NCBI GenBank assembly: GCA_910578765.1
Contig: CAJTRW010000012.1
Coordinates: 1 to 30,007, forward strand
DNA: 30,007 nucleotides
DNA from: an uncultured Christensenella sp.
GTDB taxonomy: Bacteria > Bacillota > Clostridia > Christensenellales > Borkfalkiaceae
Direction of reading: 5' to 3'
Program-made: the position numbers and the translations under genes
The notes under the pieces: model-generated
What the model saw: the letters and a program-made list of their open reading frames with translations, nothing else
What the model was told of the DNA's origin: nothing
Database searches by the model: none
Shown: piece after piece, positions 22,285 through 30,007 of the stretch
How the letters are laid out: each line of letters starts with the position of its first letter
Position numbering within the stretch: position 1 is the first letter of the stretch

Positions 22285-23034
22285 ATGAGAAGAATAAATT
22301 TACCGCTTTTACTGGACACTCTTTTTGCGGGAGCGTGCGCCTTTCTGCTGTTTTTCACAGCTATAAGATACTACACAAAAAACGCGGTTATCGCGCTTGT
22401 ATTCGCCGTGACGGCATGTTTGCTGTTCGGGGCGCTCGGCTTTTTGTACATAAGCCGCAAACAGAATAAAAAGCTGCTTATCTCACGCAATGAAAAGAAT
22501 AAAAAACTGCTTGCCCTGCACCTTTCCCTCTCGTCCGACGCTTATGTGTGCGCGCTGCTTTCGGACTGCCTTAAAGCCGACGGCGACAAGCCGGTAATAA
22601 AAAACGGTAAAATTTTAACCGACGACTGCGTTTATTTTGTAAACTTCAAAATGCAACCGCTGTGCGAGGACGACGTTGCCGCAATCATCAAAACCAAAAC
22701 CGAAAAAAAGAAATTACTGTTTTGCTGTGCGGTAGCGCCGGAAGCCGCCGCTTTGGCGGAAAATTTTTCCATAGAAATAAAACAGCTTGATTACGTTTAC
22801 GCACTGCTTGAAGAAAAAAAGCTTCTTCCCGAAAAATATATTTACGAGGGCGCGAAAAAAATAAACGTGTTCAAACGGATAAAAATGCGTTTTAACAGAA
22901 AAATCTGCGCTCCTCTTTTCTGGTCGGGCGCGGCGTTACTTGCGCTCAGCTATTTCACTTTTTTTCCTATCTACTATATTATAAGCGGAAGCATAATGCT
23001 TATACTTGCCGCGGTCACGCTTGTTTTGGCTTAA
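22285..23034 (+). CDS. Membrane protein with central soluble domain, 249 aa
   Basis: I do not recognise the family. Two helices near the N-terminus (about 6-26 and 31-53) and two at the C-terminus (about 208-249) flank a soluble domain of about 150 residues (around 60-200), Lys-rich, with segments such as LLFCCAVAPEAAALAENFSI and QLDYVYALLEEKKLLP. The alternation of strands and helices could be a small alpha/beta fold; I claim no function. The ATG at 22285 is chosen over the upstream in-frame ATG at 22234, which lies inside nadD. No clear ribosome binding site. On the plus strand, it splits the conserved yhbY-nadD block and stops one base before the yhbY stop codon. Confidence 0.75.
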   Translation: MRRINLPLLLDTLFAGACAFLLFFTAIRYYTKNAVIALVFAVTACLLFGALGFLYISRKQNKKLLISRNEKNKKLLALHLSLSSDAYVCALLSDCLKADGDKPVIKNGKILTDDCVYFVNFKMQPLCEDDVAAIIKTKTEKKKLLFCCAVAPEAAALAENFSIEIKQLDYVYALLEEKKLLPEKYIYEGAKKINVFKRIKMRFNRKICAPLFWSGAALLALSYFTFFPIYYIISGSIMLILAAVTLVLA

Positions 23035-23035
23035 A

Positions 23036-23332
23036 TCAGTCCAAAACTATATGCTCGGCGTCCTTTCTTGACGACCTGCGGTATAAGACCGCTTTTCTGC
23101 CTATAACGATAACGCACTCTGCGGAAAGCTTTTCCGCAAGCCCCCTTCCCAACGCCTGCGGCTCGCCGTCGGCGTTTTCCAATATGTTTATTTTTATAAG
23201 CTCGCGCTTTTCAAGGCAGTCCGAAAAGCTTGCAAGCATGTTTTCGCCTATGCCGTCTTTACCTACCTGACCTATGGGCGACAAGTTTGCGGCAAGGCTT
23301 TTAAGTTTACTGCGCTGTTTTGAAGTCAGCAT
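23036..23332 (-). CDS. yhbY: YhbY-type RNA-binding protein (CRM domain)
   Basis: The 98-residue protein is a single CRM domain associated with assembly of the large ribosomal subunit. It shows LTSKQRSKLKSLAANLSPIG, QVGKDGI (GxxG-type loop), KINILENA and VIVIGRKAVLYRRS, in the family order. GGAG five bases before the ATG at 23332 supports the start. The neighbour obg, 35 bases upstream, also serves ribosome assembly, and the obg-yhbY-nadD order is standard. Confidence 0.95.
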   Translation of the reverse strand: MLTSKQRSKLKSLAANLSPIGQVGKDGIGENMLASFSDCLEKRELIKINILENADGEPQALGRGLAEKLSAECVIVIGRKAVLYRRSSRKDAEHIVLD

Positions 23333-23367
23333 AATTTCTCCGTATCAAAAGTATTTTTTATTTTAAT

Positions 23368-24648
23368 TTACGACACAAACTCAAACTCGACGTCGCCTAC
23401 TATGACAGTCGCGTTTTCTTCTATTCCCAGTTTGCGGAGCTCGGAAATAACCCCTTTTTCCCTTAAAATTTTCTGGAAGTACGCCATGGAATCGGGGTCG
23501 TTTAAAGAAACGTTGCGGCACAGCATATCGACAAGCGCGCCCACAACCACAAACGCCTCGCCGTCTTTGTAAATTTCGAAGCCGAGATCGCCGCTTTTGG
23601 TATAGGTGAAGCTTTCGTCGCTTTCAATGCGGCGCACGGGAGGAAGAGTTTTCAATACGGAAAAAACTCCCTCTATAAGTTCTTTAACTCCGCCGCCGTT
23701 CAACGCGGTTAAAGTAAATATTTTGTACTTCCTGCCGAACTTCTTTTTAAACGACTTTACTTTTTCCTCCGCGCCGTAAATATCGCACTTGTTGAGCGCG
23801 ACTATCTGCGGAAGCTTTGCCAAAGCAGGGCTGTAAGAAGAAAGCTCGTTGTTTATTTTTATGAAATCCTCTATCGGGTCGCGCCCCTCTATGCCGGAAA
23901 CGTCCACGACGTGCAACAGCATGCGGGTGCGCTCTATATGGCGGAGAAAGTCATGACCGAGCCCCGCGCCGTCAGCCGCGCCCTCTATAAGCCCGGGAAT
24001 ATCCGCCGCGACAAAGCTTTCCTCGTAATATTTGACCACGCCGAGATTGGGCGAAAGCGTAGTGAAATGATAATCCGCTATTTTGGGACGCGCCGCCGAA
24101 ATTTTGGAAAGAAGCGTGGATTTACCGACGTTGGGGAAACCTATTATGCCCAAATCGGCAATAACTTTAAGTTCGAGTATAAGAACGTGCGGTTCGGTCT
24201 TTTCACCCTTTTGCGCGAAATTCGGCGCATGCCTTCTGGCGGTCGTAAAACGGACGTTTCCCTTACCGCCGCGCCCGCCCTCGGCGATAAGCTTCTTTTC
24301 GCCGTCGGAAAACATGTCGCAAATTACCGTATCGGTGTCCGCGTCGCGGACAACCGTTCCCACCGGTACTTTTATTATTACGTCGGCGCCGTATTTTCCG
24401 AAGCATTTATTAGTGCCGCCGCGCTCGCCGTCGCCCGCAAAATATTTGCTTGTGTAACGAAAAGAAAGCAAGTCGTTCATGCTTGCGTCCGCAAGCATGT
24501 AAACGCGCCCGCCGTTTCCGCCGTCGCCGCCGTCGGGTCCGCAGGCGGGCTTGCCCTTGAACGACTTGAAGGAATTCATTCCGTCACCGCCGTCGCCCGA
24601 TTTTACAGTTATTTTTACCTTGTCGATAAACGCGTTTTTATCCGCCAT
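23368..24648 (-). CDS. obgE: GTPase Obg/CgtA
   Basis: Obg is an essential GTPase for large-subunit maturation and stress control. The 426 residues have all three domains: the glycine-rich Obg fold (SGDGGDGMNSF, CGPDGGDGGNGG), the G domain (GFPNVGKST, switch region DYHFTTL, DIPG, NKCD), and a C-terminal OCT domain ending VIVGDVEFEFVS. AGGT is upstream of the ATG at 24648. It starts eleven bases after rho. The rplU and rpmA genes that often precede obg are not here; rho takes that position. Confidence 0.97.
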   Translation of the reverse strand: MADKNAFIDKVKITVKSGDGGDGMNSFKSFKGKPACGPDGGDGGNGGRVYMLADASMNDLLSFRYTSKYFAGDGERGGTNKCFGKYGADVIIKVPVGTVVRDADTDTVICDMFSDGEKKLIAEGGRGGKGNVRFTTARRHAPNFAQKGEKTEPHVLILELKVIADLGIIGFPNVGKSTLLSKISAARPKIADYHFTTLSPNLGVVKYYEESFVAADIPGLIEGAADGAGLGHDFLRHIERTRMLLHVVDVSGIEGRDPIEDFIKINNELSSYSPALAKLPQIVALNKCDIYGAEEKVKSFKKKFGRKYKIFTLTALNGGGVKELIEGVFSVLKTLPPVRRIESDESFTYTKSGDLGFEIYKDGEAFVVVGALVDMLCRNVSLNDPDSMAYFQKILREKGVISELRKLGIEENATVIVGDVEFEFVS

Positions 24649-24659
24649 AATGTACCTGT

Positions 24660-26051
24660 CTAATTTTTATCGTTTAAAAGCGCGCACAGCTCTTTGTTGG
24701 AACGCGTCTTTAAAAACGCGTCTCCCGTTCCCTGCGAACGGAGCTTTACAGCCGCTTTGAATTCGCTTTCCGACAAAAGTCTTTTATCGTCCGAAGCGTA
24801 TGAAGCGTAAATATCGAACGGTGCGTCCGCATACTTTTCCGCAACCTCGACGCGCATATTGCACGCGCCTTTAAGACCCGAAAAAACAGCTTCGTCGACG
24901 GCGTCGCCGCCTGTAGACAGCGAGGAAATTATAGTAACCGAGCCGCCGTCCTGAGTATTGCGCGCAATTGATACGAATTTTTTTGCACTATTAAGCGCGG
25001 AAGTGTCCAACGCGGTGTATACCCTGCCGGCGCTGCAATTATATGCCCTTGCAAGCTCGGTCAAGCCGTCCAAAATAATAACGGCGTCTTTTGACTGCTC
25101 GGCAAGTCTTTTTGCGTGCTCGGAAGCCAAACGGGCGCAGCGCACGTGGTTGCTTTCGTCGCACCCCAAAGCGGAAGAAAAAATTTTCGCTTTGGGGAAA
25201 GAACGTTTGTAATCCGCCGCCTGCTCCGCACGCACGTCAATCAAAAGAAGCACAAGTTTTACTTCTGCATTGTTTTTCGCAATGCCGGAAGCTACGTTTT
25301 TAAGAAATTCCGACTTGCCGCTACCCCTGTCGCCGGTAATAAAAGCCAACTGTCCGGCGCCCACGGGGGCGAACAAATCCAACATTCTGCCCGCAACGTC
25401 GTCCGCGCCGAGCGCGGTTACAAACCGCTTATCGGGGTAAACGGGTATAAGATTATCGAACTTTTTCCTGTTCGGCGCATTTTCGGGACTGCCGCCGTTG
25501 ACAGACGTAACGGTGGCAAGCCCCGCAATTTCATCTACTTCTTCCCGCACGCATCTGCCGCAAAGAACGTCGCCCTCGCGCAGTCCGTAACGGTTTACAA
25601 GCTTTTCGTTGACGAAAATATCCTTGCGGGTATCCGCCAAGCCGGTGCGCATGAACCACAGCTCCGCGCTTTTTTCGAGTATGCCTTCCGCAGTAAAGTC
25701 CAAAAGGTGCGCGTTGCCGCTGTTTACGGTAAGCGCAATACTTTCGGCTTCTTCTTCGGCGGCGGGGCAGACTATATTCAGTTTTTCCCTGCAAGCGAGT
25801 ATGTCGGTAACGAGCTGCCTGTCGTATTCATGCGATTTCGGCGGCGCGCCGACCAATCCGCCGTCCGCCTTTTTGGGGACGGGGTTTATTTTCCCCGCCG
25901 CTATACCGAGACAGTCCTCCACCAGACGGTCTTTTTTGCCGGCGGCGGGACATTTGACGCCGACAGCGCGCGCTACCTGACGCAGCTCGTGTATGGTTTT
26001 CGCACCGAGCCTACCGGCAAGCTGATTCAGTAACTTTTCCGATTCGGTCAT
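24660..26051 (-). CDS. rho: Rho-like transcription terminator, divergent catalytic motifs
   Basis: The 463-residue protein follows the whole Rho layout: a SAP-like N-terminus (IHELRQVARAVGVK), an RNA-binding region (about 115-185), then the ATPase. Some landmarks remain (LVLLLID, VIILDGLTELARAYN with Asp328, SIARNTQDGGSVTII). But the P-loop is GDRGSGKS (240-247) instead of APPKAGKT, the catalytic Glu of DERPEE is Val273 (DVRAEQ), the LTGGVDANAL RNA loop is YTALDTSAL, and the FPAID-containing segment with the arginine finger is lost (PFDIYASYAS). ATP may still bind, but normal RNA-driven hydrolysis is doubtful. It could be a specialised Rho or a non-catalytic relative. AAGGCGG is before the ATG; the gene lies two bases after the MBL gene. 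Confidence 0.88.
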   Translation of the reverse strand: MTESEKLLNQLAGRLGAKTIHELRQVARAVGVKCPAAGKKDRLVEDCLGIAAGKINPVPKKADGGLVGAPPKSHEYDRQLVTDILACREKLNIVCPAAEEEAESIALTVNSGNAHLLDFTAEGILEKSAELWFMRTGLADTRKDIFVNEKLVNRYGLREGDVLCGRCVREEVDEIAGLATVTSVNGGSPENAPNRKKFDNLIPVYPDKRFVTALGADDVAGRMLDLFAPVGAGQLAFITGDRGSGKSEFLKNVASGIAKNNAEVKLVLLLIDVRAEQAADYKRSFPKAKIFSSALGCDESNHVRCARLASEHAKRLAEQSKDAVIILDGLTELARAYNCSAGRVYTALDTSALNSAKKFVSIARNTQDGGSVTIISSLSTGGDAVDEAVFSGLKGACNMRVEVAEKYADAPFDIYASYASDDKRLLSESEFKAAVKLRSQGTGDAFLKTRSNKELCALLNDKN

Positions 26052-26053
26052 AA

Positions 26054-26698
26054 TTACCGCCTTTTCAATACAACTACTTTCGTTTCTCCGTCTATCAAAT
26101 CGCTGCGCATAAGTTCAAGCGAGCTTCCGTCCGTTTCCGAAACGTTATCGCCGTCAAACAGACAGAGAAATTTTTCCGCCTTGTCTATATCCAGATTGCA
26201 CCCCTTTGTACGGTAGTGCATAGGTATTACGATATCCGGCATAATCCTGTCCACGTATTCCTTAGCCATTTCCGCGTCTATGGTATAATTGCCCCCGACG
26301 GGGATAAGAAGTACGTTTACGGGAAGAATGGAATCTATCAACTCCGCAGTGCAAGCCTCGCCGAGGTCGCCTAAATGACACACGTCTATTCCGTCCATGC
26401 GGAATTTGAATATGACGTTTTCCCCCCTCGTTTTGCCGCGCTGTCCGTCGTGAAAGCTTTTCACGGCGCTTATCTCAACCCCGGGCAGACTGCGCACGTT
26501 TTCCGCATCTATCACCGTAGGATTGCCGCCGACAGCCGCAGTATTGTCATGGTCGTAATGTCTGTGCGAAACAGTAACCGCGTCCGCGCAAACCTGCGGC
26601 ATGACGTACCCGACGTCGCCGTACGGGTCGCATACCACGGACGTACCCGTGCTTTCCGTAAGTTTGAAACATGAATGACCGAGATATTCTATAACCAT
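26054..26698 (-). CDS. Metallo-beta-lactamase-fold hydrolase
   Basis: A 214-residue MBL-fold protein of the UlaG/UPF0173-like type. It has IEYLGHSCFKL at the start, the metal motif SHRHYDH (His45, His47, Asp49, His50), SFHDGQRG, HLGDLGE and IPMHYRT, which provide further metal ligands. Two metal ions, probably zinc or manganese, would be bound. The substrate is unknown; relatives act on phosphoesters, lactones or amides. The start at 26698 has no strong ribosome binding site. It is followed by rho after two bases, so both are probably cotranslated. Confidence 0.92.
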   Translation of the reverse strand: MVIEYLGHSCFKLTESTGTSVVCDPYGDVGYVMPQVCADAVTVSHRHYDHDNTAAVGGNPTVIDAENVRSLPGVEISAVKSFHDGQRGKTRGENVIFKFRMDGIDVCHLGDLGEACTAELIDSILPVNVLLIPVGGNYTIDAEMAKEYVDRIMPDIVIPMHYRTKGCNLDIDKAEKFLCLFDGDNVSETDGSSLELMRSDLIDGETKVVVLKRR

Positions 26699-26763
26699 TG
26701 TAAATAAATTTTCCGACGCTTGTATTTGGGCGACGCCCCCATGCCGGATTTTTTCCGTTTGCT

Positions 26764-27129
26764 TTAATTTACCGCTTCCGCCGAAATACGGAGCGTGCTT
26801 CTTTCTCCGCCGAGAGTATAATCGACGAAAACTTTTACTCCGCCTTCGTCTGTTACGGCGTTAAGTTTACCGGTGAAAATATCTATTCTGCCGGAAGCAT
26901 CGCCGTCCTTTATTATGCAACCTGTTTCCGCGTTTTCACTGAAAGACATATCCAGATTGACTTTTCCGCAACGTCTTTGCGTAAGTATGCCGCCGCGATA
27001 GCACAGACGGCATTTGTCGCCGTCCAAAACGTATTCCAGCGAAAATGCGTTGCCGTCGCAATTAAGCTCCCCTTCGGACGAAAACCGACCGTCCGCACGT
27101 CCGTTATCGAATACAACCCTGCACTTCAT
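26764..27129 (-). CDS. DUF1934 (YwiB)-like small beta-barrel protein
   Basis: The 121-residue protein is mostly beta strands: CRVVFDNGRADG, FSLEYVL, CRLCYRGGILTQRRCG, GRIDIFTG, VKVFVDYTLGG, STLRISAE. The pattern fits the DUF1934/YwiB calycin-like family, whose role is unknown. The frame extends to 27177, but the ATG at 27129 gives the usual start (MKCRVVFDNGR) and drops sixteen hydrophobic residues overlapping tyrA. It sits between tyrA and the MBL gene. A possible -10 (TATAAT) lies 35-40 bases upstream near the tyrA stop. Confidence 0.75.
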   Translation of the reverse strand: MKCRVVFDNGRADGRFSSEGELNCDGNAFSLEYVLDGDKCRLCYRGGILTQRRCGKVNLDMSFSENAETGCIIKDGDASGRIDIFTGKLNAVTDEGGVKVFVDYTLGGERSTLRISAEAVN

Positions 27130-27173
27130 AGCATTATCCGTATTTATCTTATTATAACTTACAAGTAAAAAAA

Positions 27174-28025
27174 TCAATTTAATTTTTTAACGCTTATATC
27201 CGCGTCCGAAACCGTCTTTTCCGAGCCTGCAAAAAGCGAGCGCCCCTCCGCAAGGATACTTTTAAGCTTTCGGCTGTCCTTTTCGAGAACCGCCTCCTTA
27301 ACCCGCGTAAGAGAGTCGACAAGCAGGTCTATTTCGGCGACGACGTTTTCCGCATTGTTCAGATAGAGCGAAGCCCATACGTTTTCGTCTACGCCCGCAA
27401 TCCTTGTCATGTCCTGAAAGCTGCCGCCAGTAAAGCAAATACAGTTTTTAAGCGACGGACTTTTTACGTAGGCGTTTGAAACAATGTGGGCAAGCTGAGA
27501 CGTGTAAGCGATTTTTTCGTCGTGCGTCTTTGCCGTACACAGCACGGCGCGGCCGAAGCCCATATCGCGGGAAAGATCGATAACCTTATCCGCCGCGTCA
27601 GCGTCCGTTTCGTTCCGACGCGTTATAATCATACTTGCACCGTCGAACAAATCCGCGCAGGCGTTTTCTATACCCGAAACCTCTTTCCCCGCCATAGGGT
27701 GACAGCCGACGTAACGGAAATTGCGCGGCACGGAATACACGTGATTTTCTATAAAACCCTTAACGCCGCAAATATCGGAAACTATCGCACCGCTTTTAAA
27801 GCGCGTGTTGTCTATAAAATCAACCGTTGCCTGCGGCGGCAACGCAACGAAAACGACGTCGTACCGCGTAAAGCCGTCCGCCTGCGCGTCTATAATTCCG
27901 TTTTCAACGGCATAGCAAGCCGCCTGCGGAGAACGGTTCCAACCGTCGACGGCGTGACCGGCTCTTTTAAGGGCTGAACACATAGAGCCGCCGATAAGCC
28001 CCAGACCCGCAACGCAGATTTTCAT
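27174..28025 (-). CDS. tyrA: Prephenate dehydrogenase
   Basis: TyrA converts prephenate to 4-hydroxyphenylpyruvate with NAD, the step towards tyrosine. The protein begins MKICVAGLGLIGGSM, a GxGxxG NAD-binding fold, then has CHPMAGKEVSG (substrate and catalytic His), and the helical C-terminal dimerisation domain (FTGGSFQDMTRIAG). The roughly 283-residue length is normal, with no chorismate mutase or ACT domain attached. A GTG at 28031 with AAGG six bases upstream is an alternative start; the ATG at 28025 fits the family. It is driven by the promoter at 28056-28084. Confidence 0.95.
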   Translation of the reverse strand: MKICVAGLGLIGGSMCSALKRAGHAVDGWNRSPQAACYAVENGIIDAQADGFTRYDVVFVALPPQATVDFIDNTRFKSGAIVSDICGVKGFIENHVYSVPRNFRYVGCHPMAGKEVSGIENACADLFDGASMIITRRNETDADAADKVIDLSRDMGFGRAVLCTAKTHDEKIAYTSQLAHIVSNAYVKSPSLKNCICFTGGSFQDMTRIAGVDENVWASLYLNNAENVVAEIDLLVDSLTRVKEAVLEKDSRKLKSILAEGRSLFAGSEKTVSDADISVKKLN

Positions 28026-28055
28026 AAACACACTTTGCCTTATACTGTTTACAGA

Positions 28056-28084
28056 ATTATAGCATACTTTAAAGATTTATTCAA
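28056..28084 (-). promoter_or_regulatory. Extended -10 sigma-A promoter of the tyrA run
   Basis: On the minus strand TTGAAT (28079-28084), a 17-base spacer and TATAAT (28056-28061), preceded by TGC (extended -10), lie about 30 bases before tyrA. It likely drives tyrA, the DUF1934-like gene, the MBL gene, rho, obg and yhbY, which follow with small gaps. Confidence 0.85.
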
Positions 28085-28104
28085 CAGTTTGCGCGGTTAA
28101 AAAT

Positions 28105-28142
28105 AAAAATGCATTCGGCTATATCAAGTCAAATGCATTTTT
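28105..28142 (-). terminator. AT-rich terminator after the peptidase gene
   Basis: AAAAATGCATT (28105-28115) pairs with AATGCATTTTT (28132-28142) around a 16-base loop. On the minus strand the stem is followed by further T-rich sequence. It lies 24 bases after the peptidase stop codon and before the tyrA promoter. The stem is AT-rich, so it may be weak. Confidence 0.65.
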
Positions 28143-28165
28143 ATATCAATAAAGATTATTTTTAT

Positions 28166-29398
28166 TTAAACAATCTCGCTACCGCCGCCACCAGGAACAT
28201 AATAACCGCAATGTTCACATAATTTAGAAGTTGACATAACTACGGGAACTTTTACATTAAACGAATGATACTCGTTAATATGCTGCCCGCACAAACAATA
28301 AGCCGTATGCATAGAAGAATTATATTGTTTATATCTGTTTGTAAATTGATGTCTATGTCCGCTTGTAACTATATGACTATCATCATAACAATAAAATTTA
28401 GTTGAAGGCATACCATCAATACTGGACTTACGTACCGCATAATTATTAGTATGTTCATGTGCTAATTTCCAGTCTATAATAAAAGCGCTATTATATCTGT
28501 TATAACGTAAAGACACTGGAACGTGTTCATTGCCTCCACTCCAACCCATATTCAAATACACATCATTGTCGTCATAACTATACGCTATACACGCATGTCT
28601 GGCACCCGTATCGGTATTTTCAAGACCGACCAAAACAGGATAACCCTTATCTATGTAAGACTTTACAAACTTTTTAACATCATCGCTGCTTGTAAGAATA
28701 CCGACAGATGATCTCTCTTTGCCAACTATTGAAAAATCGTTCGCGCTAAAGCCTGCCCAACGCAGATAAGAAATTAATGTTGATTCTCTATCACTATGCG
28801 TTGTTCCTGCAGGATTTTTGTCAGACTTATAATTATAATTCCCCGCAGTCTCTCCAATAGAAATCAACTTCGCATGCAACGAATAATTTACCTGTTTAGA
28901 AATAAAATTAAAATATTCTGAAGCACTTAAATCATACACATTAGTTTTATTGTACACAGCGCAATCTGATGCAGTAATAATATCATTATAGATACCAGGG
29001 GAATTGTGTCTTGCAATCATATCCGTTTCACTTCCAAAAGATACAACATCGTACTGTTCCGGAATTATATCATCATTTAAAAAAGTATCGTAGTATGACA
29101 GTAGCATTCCCAGAGCCACATACCCGCAAGAACCTTTATAATTTTCCCCCATATTAGTCTTAAGACAATTAAAGTATGCTTGCAAAAAAGTATTCGGCTC
29201 GCCCGAAGAAATAGCAGTCGAATAACTTACCGTTCCCTTAGTCGGTGCAATTTCATAATCGCGACCGTTTTCGACCGCTTCTGTTAAATACACAGCATTT
29301 TGTTTTACCTGCTCCGCAACTGCACTTGTTTCAGTACAATACGACCCACCAAATGTCAAAGCAAAGAAAGCCGAAACTGCCAAACATTTTAAATTCAT
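28166..29398 (-). CDS. Secreted papain-like cysteine peptidase with Cys/His tail
   Basis: The 410-residue protein has a signal peptide (MNLKCLAVSAFFALTFGGSY, cleavage probably after SAVA near residue 28). A papain-like catalytic core follows: GSCGYVALGMLLSYYD with Cys91, GARHACIAYSYDD with His268, and YLNMGWSGG with Asn283, the classical triad order. From about residue 330 the tail is rich in His and Cys (GHRHQF, HTAYCLCG, LCEHCGYYVPGGGG), like the module in the lipoprotein at 430-1941. I infer a secreted peptidase; C39- or C10-like membership cannot be decided by eye. GGAGG seven bases upstream fixes the ATG at 29398, which overlaps the stop of the preceding gene (ATGA). The DNA is AT-richer than the neighbouring block. 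Confidence 0.8.
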   Translation of the reverse strand: MNLKCLAVSAFFALTFGGSYCTETSAVAEQVKQNAVYLTEAVENGRDYEIAPTKGTVSYSTAISSGEPNTFLQAYFNCLKTNMGENYKGSCGYVALGMLLSYYDTFLNDDIIPEQYDVVSFGSETDMIARHNSPGIYNDIITASDCAVYNKTNVYDLSASEYFNFISKQVNYSLHAKLISIGETAGNYNYKSDKNPAGTTHSDRESTLISYLRWAGFSANDFSIVGKERSSVGILTSSDDVKKFVKSYIDKGYPVLVGLENTDTGARHACIAYSYDDNDVYLNMGWSGGNEHVPVSLRYNRYNSAFIIDWKLAHEHTNNYAVRKSSIDGMPSTKFYCYDDSHIVTSGHRHQFTNRYKQYNSSMHTAYCLCGQHINEYHSFNVKVPVVMSTSKLCEHCGYYVPGGGGSEIV

Positions 29399-30007
29399 AT
29401 ATTTCCTCCGTAAATCAAATTATTTTTAAAGTAGTTTTCATACCAGCTCAGCGGTATTTTTACGCCTTCGACGTAATAGCATGTAGCCGTACATATATTG
29501 CCTATATATAAATTAACGTAATAATTATAAAACCAATTTGTACCCGCGTTTAATGTTCCGAATTCCAACCGCAACTCTCCTTCGGCTTCGCGTTCGACCG
29601 GGGCACAAAAAATCGAAAAAATTATACTCCAATTAGTCCAGCCGTCTTTCCAATATAATTCTTTATCGTGATAACCGCCGAGTTCTTTATCATAAATCTC
29701 TACGGATTGACTGAGAAAGGGGTTTTCGAGTTTTTCTTCCGTATTTAAATTCCCGTAAATACTGCAGCTACGCCGTCTGTCCGTCGCCATATCCCCGCAC
29801 GGTTCGCCAAGATCTAAAACGTAGAACTGCATATCGGAAACCTCTTTAAACTGCGTTTTGTAATATCTTTCAAATTCTTCATAAGGGTCGGTAGACGGCG
29901 GCAACTCGTCATAATTGAAATTTTTATAAATTTTATTGTTTTGAATAAAGTCGGTTGCATGGTAAAACGGGCTTTCGGCAGTAAACTCTGGGCGCACCGT
30001 CTTATCG
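29395..30007 (-). CDS. Unknown protein, partial, coupled to the peptidase
   Basis: At least 204 residues are visible and the frame stays open to the right edge, so the true start is outside the window. The internal GTG at 29997 is not a supported start. The visible part is rich in Tyr, Phe, Asn and Glu (YEEFERYYKTQF, GYHDKELYWKDGWTNWS, TNWFYNYYVNLYIG) with few strongly hydrophobic segments, so a mixed or beta-rich soluble or secreted domain is likely. Cysteines at DLGEPCGDM, RRRSCSIYG and NICTATCYY could form disulfides. The stop overlaps the peptidase start by ATGA, so the two are made together. It might be an inhibitor, chaperone or co-secreted partner; this is inference only. Confidence 0.7.
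   Translation of the reverse strand, partial: DKTVRPEFTAESPFYHATDFIQNNKIYKNFNYDELPPSTDPYEEFERYYKTQFKEVSDMQFYVLDLGEPCGDMATDRRRSCSIYGNLNTEEKLENPFLSQSVEIYDKELGGYHDKELYWKDGWTNWSIIFSIFCAPVEREAEGELRLEFGTLNAGTNWFYNYYVNLYIGNICTATCYYVEGVKIPLSWYENYFKNNLIYGGNI

Noticed and set aside
25116..26033. 305-codon plus-strand frame
   Set aside because: It is antisense to the rho-like gene and lacks any recognisable domain or start site.
26699..26763. Terminator at GGGCGTCGCCC between the DUF1934-like and MBL genes
   Set aside because: The palindrome leaves no loop and no T-run follows on the minus strand.

Overview
The window reads as the chromosome of an uncultured, anaerobic, Clostridia-like Bacillota (Firmicutes) bacterium of moderate GC. 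The evidence is a single-chain pyruvate:ferredoxin oxidoreductase, a membrane CdaA diadenylate cyclase, YqeK and RsfS next to NadD, an ECF transporter core next to truA, GGAGG-type ribosome binding sites, and several near-consensus sigma-A promoters with 17-base spacers. No rRNA, tRNA, CRISPR array, transposase or phage gene was found. The species cannot be named from this window alone.

Layout. Positions 1-2340 hold one AT-rich lipoprotein gene with its own perfect promoter and terminator, bracketed by short tandem and dispersed repeats. Positions 2353-8195 are a minus-strand run read from right to left: mnmE, a LysR regulator, holA, cdaA, a 36-residue CdaR-like microprotein, lysC, and a 54-residue membrane microprotein whose stop codon lies in the terminator loop. 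Positions 8294-12714 are also minus strand: a fused EcfA1-EcfA2 ATPase, ecfT and truA, then a membrane protein with an Asn/Gln/Pro-rich tail. The PFOR gene (12982-16515, plus strand) has a perfect TTGACA-N17-TATAAT promoter and a strong terminator. A small AT-rich module follows at 16566-17240, with an XRE regulator divergent from a Cys-rich small protein and a 16-bp inverted repeat between them. Next come an alpha/beta hydrolase that has lost its expected stop codon, pgi, and a DeoC-like protein lacking the Schiff-base lysine (all minus strand).

Positions 20539-28025 are mainly a conserved housekeeping block on the minus strand: tyrA, a DUF1934-like gene, an MBL-fold hydrolase, a divergent rho, obg, yhbY, a nadD-yqeK fusion and rsfS. 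Two plus-strand membrane-protein genes break into this block. Positions 28166-30007 hold an AT-rich pair of overlapping genes: a secreted papain-like cysteine peptidase and an unidentified partner that runs off the right edge.

How the genes connect: glycolysis (pgi) and pyruvate oxidation (PFOR) supply energy; ecfA/ecfT is the shared engine for vitamin uptake; mnmE, truA, yhbY, obg and rsfS serve tRNA and ribosome maturation; cdaA makes the second messenger c-di-AMP; lysC and tyrA start amino-acid pathways. The most unusual items are the transmembrane-only CdaR remnant, the Rho-like protein with several catalytic motifs replaced, the DeoC-like protein with a changed active site, and the peptidase/partner pair.
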